A stretch of 11,466 nucleotides of DNA from an uncultured Roseburia sp. Lineage in GTDB: Bacteria; Bacillota; Clostridia; Lachnospirales; Lachnospiraceae. Every line of letters starts with the position of its first letter. Position 1 is the stretch's first letter. Of the stretch, positions 6,997 through 11,466 are shown one piece after another. Made by a program: the position numbers and the translations under genes. The notes under the pieces are model-generated. The model was not told the DNA's origin and searched no databases. It saw only the letters and a program-made list of their open reading frames with translations. Location of the stretch: assembly GCA_900550935.1 (NCBI GenBank), contig URUD01000067.1, positions 1 through 11,466 of the forward strand, given 5' to 3'.

Positions 6997-7015
6997 ATAT
7001 GAAACGTATATGAAA
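6997..7015 (+). promoter_or_regulatory. Tandem direct repeat, probable OmpR-type regulator box
   Basis: ATATGAAA occurs at 6997-7004 and, apart from its first base being shared context, again as the same 8 bases at 7008-7015. The spacing is 11 bp, one helical turn, as expected for head-to-tail binding by an OmpR/PhoB-family dimer. The second copy covers the -35 region of the regulator's own promoter, which suits activation by autoregulation. The assignment to the adjacent regulator is inference. Confidence 0.5.
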
Positions 7016-7037
7016 TTTAGAAAAACCATGTTATAGT
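7009..7037 (+). promoter_or_regulatory. Candidate promoter of the two-component operon
   Basis: TATAGT (7032-7037) is a good -10; 17 bases upstream, TATGAA (7009-7014) is a poor -35. The weak -35 is overlaid by the direct repeat, the usual layout where a bound response regulator replaces -35 recognition. The regulator start codon follows about 33 bases downstream. Confidence 0.45.
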
Positions 7038-7070
7038 AAAAAAAAGAAAATAAAAAAGGCAGAAGAAAAT

Positions 7071-7718
7071 ATGAATATTTTAATTGTAGAAGATGACACG
7101 ACCATCCGCGAAGGAGTGGCAGAATTTTTAAAAGAAAATGATTATGAGGTTTTTTGTGCCGGAGATGGGGAAGCAGCGTTGGAATTGTTGAAAAACACGA
7201 ACATACATCTGGCTCTTTTGGATATTATGCTGCCTGGGAAAAGCGGGCTGGAGGTGCTCACAGAGTTACGCACCTTCAGTGATCTCCCGGTCATTATGCT
7301 GACCGCCATTACCGACGAAGAAATGCAGGTAAAGACGTTTGATGAGCTGGCAGACGATTATATCTGCAAGCCGTTTTCACTTATTCTACTGCTAAAAAGG
7401 ATTGAGGCACTTCTCCGGACAAGATATCAGACTGAATCTATCTGGAAATATCAGGAGACAGTAGTTGATTTTTCCGGGTACCGTGCAACCTACCAGGGGC
7501 AGGATGCCCATGTCACACCAAAGGAAATAAAGCTGCTGAAAGTATTATTAGATCATAAAGGGCAGGTAGTAAGCCGCGAGCAGATATTAGACCAGATCTG
7601 GAATGAAGCAGAAAGTCCTTATGACCGCGTGGTGGATGTCTACGTCAAAAATCTCAGAAAAAAACTGCATCTGGAATGTATCGTAACCGTAAAAGGAATT
7701 GGATATAAATTGGAGTAA
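7071..7718 (+). CDS. OmpR-family response regulator
   Basis: Cytoplasmic DNA-binding response regulator, 215 residues. The receiver domain (about 1-115) has the acidic pocket E7-D8-D9, phosphoacceptor D51 in LLDIMLPGKSG, T78 and K100 in CKPF. The C-terminal winged helix (about 125-215) has the recognition-helix pattern DRVVDVYVKNLRKKL (about 190-204) and ends in the wing GIGYKLE. The pre-lysine segment reads ELADDY rather than the commoner GADDY. The start follows a weak purine-rich AAGGCAGAAG. The histidine kinase gene begins 5 bases after its stop and its ribosome binding site lies in the last codons here, so the two are cotranslated. Divergence from the thioredoxin lipoprotein operon makes that operon the likeliest target. 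Confidence 0.93.
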   Translation: MNILIVEDDTTIREGVAEFLKENDYEVFCAGDGEAALELLKNTNIHLALLDIMLPGKSGLEVLTELRTFSDLPVIMLTAITDEEMQVKTFDELADDYICKPFSLILLLKRIEALLRTRYQTESIWKYQETVVDFSGYRATYQGQDAHVTPKEIKLLKVLLDHKGQVVSREQILDQIWNEAESPYDRVVDVYVKNLRKKLHLECIVTVKGIGYKLE

Positions 7719-7723
7719 CTGCT

Positions 7724-9091
7724 ATGATAAGAAAAATGAAGCTATTTCCCAAAACATTTTTTTATACACTGTTAATGCTGCTTGTGATCGTACTTTCAAT
7801 GCATCTGATGATTTATTTTTTCTATCCAAAAGTGTATATAAGCCGAATGCAGAGCAATCTGGAGCAGAAATTACAAGTCTTACAACAAAGCATACAAACG
7901 GATACCGAAGATGACCGGAAGCAGGATTTTTCTGATTTTGCAAAGGAAAATAATGTAAATGTGACGGTAAATGATGCGGGACAGGAAACAACCTATCGGG
8001 GAATGAATTTTGAGATTTCACTGTATGGAAATAATGATGCGGTTTTCTCTGTCAATAACCTGCAGAATGCACAGTCTATCATTGTAAAAAATAAAATCAT
8101 GCAGACAAAAGAAGGTAACACTCTTTCGATTAAACTCGTAGCAAGCGCCATGCCGGTAAAAGAGGCGGTGGATATGATCACATTCCTGCTTCCCTGCACC
8201 TTTGCAGCAACAATTGTATTTTCTGTGATTTTTTCCTATTTTTATTCGAAACGTATTACAAATCCAATTTTAAAGATGCTCGATATTACAAAAGATATGA
8301 AAAACTTGAAACCTGATGCCACATTTTTGGTATCAACAGAGGATGAAATGGGAGAGTTCGCAGAACAGATCAACGAAGTATATGCATGTCTGCTTTCCAC
8401 GATCCAAAGCCTTGATGCCGAGAAAGAACACATGGTTGAGGTAGAAAAGGCGAAAACCGTCTTTTTACGCTCTGCTTCGCATGAATTAAAGACTCCTCTG
8501 GCAGGACTCCGGATCCTGCTCGAAAATATGCAGTACAACGTGGGAAAATATAAAGATCATGACACCTATCTTGCGCAGGCGGTTGCTACAGTAGACAATT
8601 TAAGTGCAATGGTAAAAGACATTCTGGATACATCAAAGGCACAGGAATCAGCAGATGGTAAAAAAGAAACTCTTTTTCTGAAAAAAGAAATTGAAAGGAT
8701 ATTACATAGTTACGAAGTGCAGATTACTGAGAAAAAACTGGACGTTTCAATAGAACTTTCCGACATGGACAGCATAGTAATGCAAGTGGCTTCTTTCGAA
8801 AAAATCTGGTCAAATCTCATTGCAAATGCCGTCAAATATACCTATGTCGGTGGAAAAATTCAGATTGGTGCAGATCCACAGAAACTGTGGGTGGAAAATA
8901 CCTGTACTCCATTACACGAAGAGGTACTTTCCTATATTTATGAGCCATTTTACCGCCCGGACAGTATGCGAAACCAGGTGGAGGGAAATGGGCTTGGATT
9001 ATATGTTGTCAGTGAGCTGTTGAAAAAAGAAGGATTTTCCTATTCATTTGAACCGGTGGAAGGAGCAATGTGTTTTTACATTTATCGTTAG
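7724..9091 (+). CDS. Membrane sensor histidine kinase
   Basis: Partner kinase of the preceding regulator, 455 residues. TM1 is about 12-32 and TM2 about 151-173, enclosing a roughly 118-residue extracytoplasmic sensor domain with no recognised fold and no cysteine. A HAMP domain (about 174-230) leads to a coiled linker, the dimerisation helix with phosphoacceptor H253 in SASHELKTPLAG, the N box (N364, N368 in WSNLIANAVKYT) and the G2-type motif GNGLGLYVV (421-429). The usual DxGxG G1 box is degenerate, reading ENTCTP at 391-396, a variation seen in other Firmicutes kinases. GGAG 8 bases upstream, inside the regulator gene, supports the start. The signal is unknown; absence of cysteines in the sensor argues against direct thiol sensing, so it may respond to a ligand or to envelope damage. 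Confidence 0.92.
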   Translation: MIRKMKLFPKTFFYTLLMLLVIVLSMHLMIYFFYPKVYISRMQSNLEQKLQVLQQSIQTDTEDDRKQDFSDFAKENNVNVTVNDAGQETTYRGMNFEISLYGNNDAVFSVNNLQNAQSIIVKNKIMQTKEGNTLSIKLVASAMPVKEAVDMITFLLPCTFAATIVFSVIFSYFYSKRITNPILKMLDITKDMKNLKPDATFLVSTEDEMGEFAEQINEVYACLLSTIQSLDAEKEHMVEVEKAKTVFLRSASHELKTPLAGLRILLENMQYNVGKYKDHDTYLAQAVATVDNLSAMVKDILDTSKAQESADGKKETLFLKKEIERILHSYEVQITEKKLDVSIELSDMDSIVMQVASFEKIWSNLIANAVKYTYVGGKIQIGADPQKLWVENTCTPLHEEVLSYIYEPFYRPDSMRNQVEGNGLGLYVVSELLKKEGFSYSFEPVEGAMCFYIYR

Positions 9092-9144
9092 GGATTTTTC
9101 CCTTTTCAACCAATTTCCCTGTTCTCTTTATTTCCGCACACAAA

Positions 9145-9174
9145 AAGGCTCCCGGGATTTCTCTCGGAAGCCTT
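9145..9174. terminator. Bidirectional terminator between kinase and tuf
   Basis: Arms 9145-9157 and 9162-9174 pair at 11 of 13 positions around a TTTC loop. On the minus strand the stem runs straight into TTTTTG, giving a good tuf terminator. On the plus strand it is followed by GATTTTT and can also end the two-component transcript. The two units converge here. Confidence 0.85.
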
Positions 9175-9205
9175 GATTTTTACAATTATAAATAATCAGT
9201 TATGA

Positions 9206-10393
9206 TTACTCGATGATTGTAGCAACACGTCCTGATCCTACAGTACGTCCACCCTCACGGATAGCGAATGTAAGACCCTGCTCCATAGCTACTGGGTGAA
9301 TTAACTCGATAGTCATCTCGATGTTATCACCTGGCATACACATCTCAACGCCTTCTGGTAAATCACATACACCAGTTACGTCTGTTGTTCTGAAGTAGAA
9401 CTGTGGACGGTAGTTGTTGAAGAATGGAGTATGACGACCACCTTCGTCTTTTGTTAATACGTAAACCTGAGCAGTAAATTTGCGATGGCAAGTTACTGTA
9501 CCTGGTTTAGCAAGAACCTGACCACGAACGATCTGGTCACGGTTGATACCACGAAGTAAAGCACCGATGTTATCACCAGCCTGAGCCTCGTCTAACTGTT
9601 TACGGAACATCTCGATACCGGTTACAACAGTTGTCTGAACTTCTTCTTTAACACCAAGGATCTCAAGGTTATCATTTAAGTGTAATGTACCTCTCTCTAC
9701 ACGTCCTGTAGCAACAGTACCACGACCTGTGATTGTGAATACGTCCTCTACTGGCATTAAGAAAGGTTTATCTGTATCACGCTGAGGATCTGGAATGTAC
9801 TCATCAACAGTGTTCATTAATTCCATTACTTTATCGCCCCACTCGCCGTTTGGATCTTCAAGAGCTTTTAAAGCAGAACCTTTGATGATTGGGCAGTCAT
9901 TGAAGCCATACTCTTCAAGCTGCTCTGTAACTTCCATCTCTACTAACTCGATTAACTCTGGATCGTCTACCATATCGCATTTGTTTAAGAAAACAACGAT
10001 GTAAGGTACACCTACCTGACGAGATAATAAGATGTGCTCTTTTGTCTGAGCCATAACACCATCAGTAGCAGCTACAACGAGGATAGCACCATCCATCTGT
10101 GCAGCACCGGTGATCATGTTCTTAACGTAGTCAGCATGGCCCGGGCAGTCAACGTGTGCATAGTGTCTCTTCTCGGTCTGGTACTCGATGTGAGCGGTAG
10201 AAATGGTGATACCACGCTCTCTCTCTTCGGGAGCCTTATCGATGTTATCGAAGTCAACCTTCTCGTTACCAGGTACTCTCTCGGAAAGAACCTTGGAGAT
10301 TGCAGCGGTCAGGGTAGTTTTACCATGGTCAACGTGACCGATGGTACCAATGTTACAATGGGGCTTTGTTCTGTCAAATTTAGCTTTAGCCAT
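9206..10393 (-). CDS. tuf: Elongation factor Tu
   Basis: GTPase that delivers aminoacyl-tRNA to the ribosome; 395 residues, the normal length. Visible: P-loop GHVDHGKT (19-26), the switch I stretch RGITI (60-64), DCPGH (82-86), the specificity motif NKCD (137-140), SALKAL (about 173-178) and the C-terminal beta-barrel domains ending GSGRVATIIE. The start has AAGGAGG about 9 bases upstream. It follows fusA as in str operons and has its own promoter. Odd feature: codon choice changes inside the gene. By hand count, codons 1-105 use AAG for 6 of 9 Lys, ACC for 8 of 10 Thr and no TTA; from codon 117 on, Lys is always AAA (11 of 11), Leu is TTA or CTT only, Thr is almost only ACA/ACT, and Pro is CCA/CCT. 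The protein stays intact. Confidence 0.98.
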   Translation of the reverse strand: MAKAKFDRTKPHCNIGTIGHVDHGKTTLTAAISKVLSERVPGNEKVDFDNIDKAPEERERGITISTAHIEYQTEKRHYAHVDCPGHADYVKNMITGAAQMDGAILVVAATDGVMAQTKEHILLSRQVGVPYIVVFLNKCDMVDDPELIELVEMEVTEQLEEYGFNDCPIIKGSALKALEDPNGEWGDKVMELMNTVDEYIPDPQRDTDKPFLMPVEDVFTITGRGTVATGRVERGTLHLNDNLEILGVKEEVQTTVVTGIEMFRKQLDEAQAGDNIGALLRGINRDQIVRGQVLAKPGTVTCHRKFTAQVYVLTKDEGGRHTPFFNNYRPQFYFRTTDVTGVCDLPEGVEMCMPGDNIEMTIELIHPVAMEQGLTFAIREGGRTVGSGRVATIIE

Positions 10394-10453
10394 TATTTAA
10401 GTCCTCCTTAAAATAATTAAACAGTTTCGTAGTTTTATTTTTTTAACTCGCTA

Positions 10454-10480
10454 CCTCTGATTATATTAAATAATCAGAGG
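10454..10480. repeat. Perfect 11-bp inverted repeat in the fusA-tuf gap
   Basis: CCTCTGATTAT (10454-10464) and ATAATCAGAGG (10470-10480) pair perfectly around a 5-base loop. A T-run follows only on the plus strand (10481-10485), so it is not a terminator of fusA; it would be one for plus-strand transcription, where no gene lies. It spans the tuf promoter spacer and -10, so it may be an operator, an antisense barrier or an RNA-processing stem. Confidence 0.6.
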
Positions 10481-10488
10481 TTTTTCAA
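10460..10488 (-). promoter_or_regulatory. Internal tuf promoter
   Basis: On the minus strand TTGAAA (10483-10488), a 17-base spacer and a perfect TATAAT (10460-10465) precede tuf by about 65 bases. This is the best sigma-A promoter match in the window. It should let tuf be made in excess of fusA, fitting the high cellular level of EF-Tu. The inverted repeat lies over the spacer and -10. Confidence 0.7.
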
Positions 10489-10510
10489 GTTATTTTTATT
10501 GATTTAGCGC

Positions 10511-11466
10511 TTATTTTGCTTTTGCAGCAAGAACCTTTTCCTGAACGTTCTTAGGAACGGGCTCATACTTTTCGAAGAACATGGAGTAGTTACCACGACC
10601 CTGGGTCTTGGAACGCAGGTCTGTGGAGTAACCGAACATCTCAGCAAGGGGAACGAAAGCCTTAACCATCTTACCACCGCCGATGTCTTCCATACCTTCT
10701 ACACGACCACGACGGGAGTTCAGGTCACCGATTACATCGCCCATGTATTCCTCGGGCATGGTAACCTCAACCTTCATGATCGGCTCAAGCAGTACAGGAG
10801 CTGCCTTCTGCATTGCTTCCTTGAATGCCATGGAACCTGCAATGTGGAATGCCATCTCGGAGGAATCGACCTCATGATAGGATCCATCATATACATTCGC
10901 ATGAACACCCAGTACAGGGAATCCACCCAAGATACCAGCCTGAGCTGCTTCCTGAATACCTTCACCTACTGCGGGGATGTATTCCTTAGGAATGGAACCA
11001 CCAACTACAGTAGATTCGAATAACAGAGTAGGAGGATCGTTGATCAGAATGTTTGCCTTAGGATCAAATTCAAACTTCTCACAGTTAGCCTCCAGGGGCT
11101 CAAACTTAACTTTACAATGTCCATACTGTCCACGACCACCGGACTGCTTAGCATACTTGGAATCCACTTCGACAGCCTTGGTAAACGCTTCCTTATAAGC
11201 AACCTGAGGAGCACCTACGTTAGCTTCTACATGGAACTCACGAAGCAGACGGTCAACGATGATCTCCAGATGCAACTCACCCATACCGGCGATGATGGTC
11301 TGACCGGTTTCCTGATTGGTATGAGCACGGAAAGTAGGATCTTCTTCTGCCAGTTTTGCAAGAGCTTCACCCATCTTGCCCTGACCGGCTTTGGTCTTAG
11401 GCTCGATAGCCAGCTCGATAACGGGCTCAGGGAACTCCATGGACTCAAGGATTACAGGATGCTGCT
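10511..11466 (-). CDS. fusA: Elongation factor G, C-terminal part (runs off the window)
   Basis: Translocation GTPase of the ribosome. Only the last approximately 318 residues are present: the frame is open to the right edge, and the codons before the ATG at 11440 encode P-V-I-L-E-S, continuing into MEFPEPVIELAIEPKTK, a conserved EF-G segment, so that ATG is internal. Recognisable landmarks are GMGELHLEIIVDRL (domain III), the ANVGAPQVAYKE junction into domain IV, and the domain V region with MGDVIGDLNSRRGRVEGM and the conserved ending near the TAA at 10511. A full-length EF-G has about 690-705 residues, so over half is missing. Codon choice is AAG, CTG, ACC, TCC and CCC/CCT rich, matching the 5' part of tuf and not its 3' part. 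No terminator separates it from tuf, so read-through into tuf is expected. Confidence 0.96.
   Translation of the reverse strand, partial: QHPVILESMEFPEPVIELAIEPKTKAGQGKMGEALAKLAEEDPTFRAHTNQETGQTIIAGMGELHLEIIVDRLLREFHVEANVGAPQVAYKEAFTKAVEVDSKYAKQSGGRGQYGHCKVKFEPLEANCEKFEFDPKANILINDPPTLLFESTVVGGSIPKEYIPAVGEGIQEAAQAGILGGFPVLGVHANVYDGSYHEVDSSEMAFHIAGSMAFKEAMQKAAPVLLEPIMKVEVTMPEEYMGDVIGDLNSRRGRVEGMEDIGGGKMVKAFVPLAEMFGYSTDLRSKTQGRGNYSMFFEKYEPVPKNVQEKVLAAKAK

Larger units (their letters stand above)
6886..7070. promoter_or_regulatory. Divergent control region between the redox operon and the two-component genes
   Basis: This 185-base AT-rich stretch holds no gene and must carry start sites for both directions. 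The plus side has a usable promoter and direct repeats. The minus side has no convincing promoter: TTGCGA (6928-6933) with TATTAA (6906-6911) would start transcription inside the ribosome binding site. The perfect palindrome GCGATCGC (6924-6931) and an imperfectly spaced CCGAT/ATCGG pair (6938-6942, 6954-6958) are possible protein sites. Confidence 0.5.

Noticed and set aside
6554..7036. Plus-strand frame of 160 codons opposite the thioredoxin lipoprotein and crossing the divergent region
   Set aside because: The opposite strand has signal peptide, lipobox and CTPC motif; this frame runs across the control region without ribosome binding site or recognisable domain.
7071..9091. VanRS-type resistance sensor pair
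   Set aside because: Only general OmpR/kinase features are seen and no van-type ligase or dehydrogenase genes are nearby.
10454..10485. Inverted repeat between fusA and tuf as a fusA terminator
   Set aside because: The T-run follows the stem only on the plus strand, while fusA and tuf run on the minus strand; a promoter overlaps it.
1..11466. Mobile element, prophage or CRISPR content
   Set aside because: No transposase, integrase, terminal repeats, phage genes or regularly spaced repeats were found on either strand.

Overview
The window looks like chromosomal DNA from a low-to-mid GC Clostridia, most likely a gut Lachnospiraceae (Roseburia/Agathobacter-like). This rests on the AAGGAG-type ribosome binding sites, the fusA-tuf order of a str operon, an oleate hydratase, and a small CxxC protein of a type I associate with Clostridia. 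The genus is inference; no rRNA is present. No mobile element, CRISPR array, tRNA or rRNA was seen, and no gene-free stretch exceeds 300 bases.

Left block (1-5028, all genes on the minus strand). A promoter with a perfect operator-like palindrome (12-40) points out of the left edge. Next comes an oleate hydratase with an unusual N-terminal membrane segment (187-2154), with its own terminator and probable promoter. Upstream is a tightly packed cluster in transcription order: GNAT acetyltransferase, CPBP-family membrane protease, four-helix membrane protein with a PH-like tail, and a TetR-family regulator. It ends in a terminator overlapping the end of the regulator gene. The regulator next to the hydratase suggests fatty-acid-responsive control, which is a hypothesis.

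Middle block (5085-9174). Three minus-strand genes form a putative extracytoplasmic thiol/electron-transfer operon: a TlpA/ResA-like thioredoxin lipoprotein (CTPC active site), a 48-residue single-helix protein ending in a CxxC motif, and a NapH-like polytopic membrane iron-sulfur protein. A two-component system (OmpR-type regulator and histidine kinase) runs divergently from a shared 185-base intergenic region. That region carries an 11-bp-spaced direct repeat over the regulator's -35 region. A plausible model is that the kinase senses envelope redox state and controls a pathway moving electrons from cytoplasmic donors through iron-sulfur clusters and CxxC relays to the lipoprotein. This is the best candidate for an under-described system here.

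Right block (9206-11466, minus strand). The 3' part of fusA is followed by complete tuf, which has a near-consensus promoter of its own overlapping an 11-bp inverted repeat. The tuf reading frame is intact, but its synonymous codon choice changes sharply near codons 105-117: the 5' part matches fusA and the 3' part does not. This indicates either recombination inside tuf or a chimeric assembly join, so linkage of fusA to everything left of about 10040 should be treated with caution.
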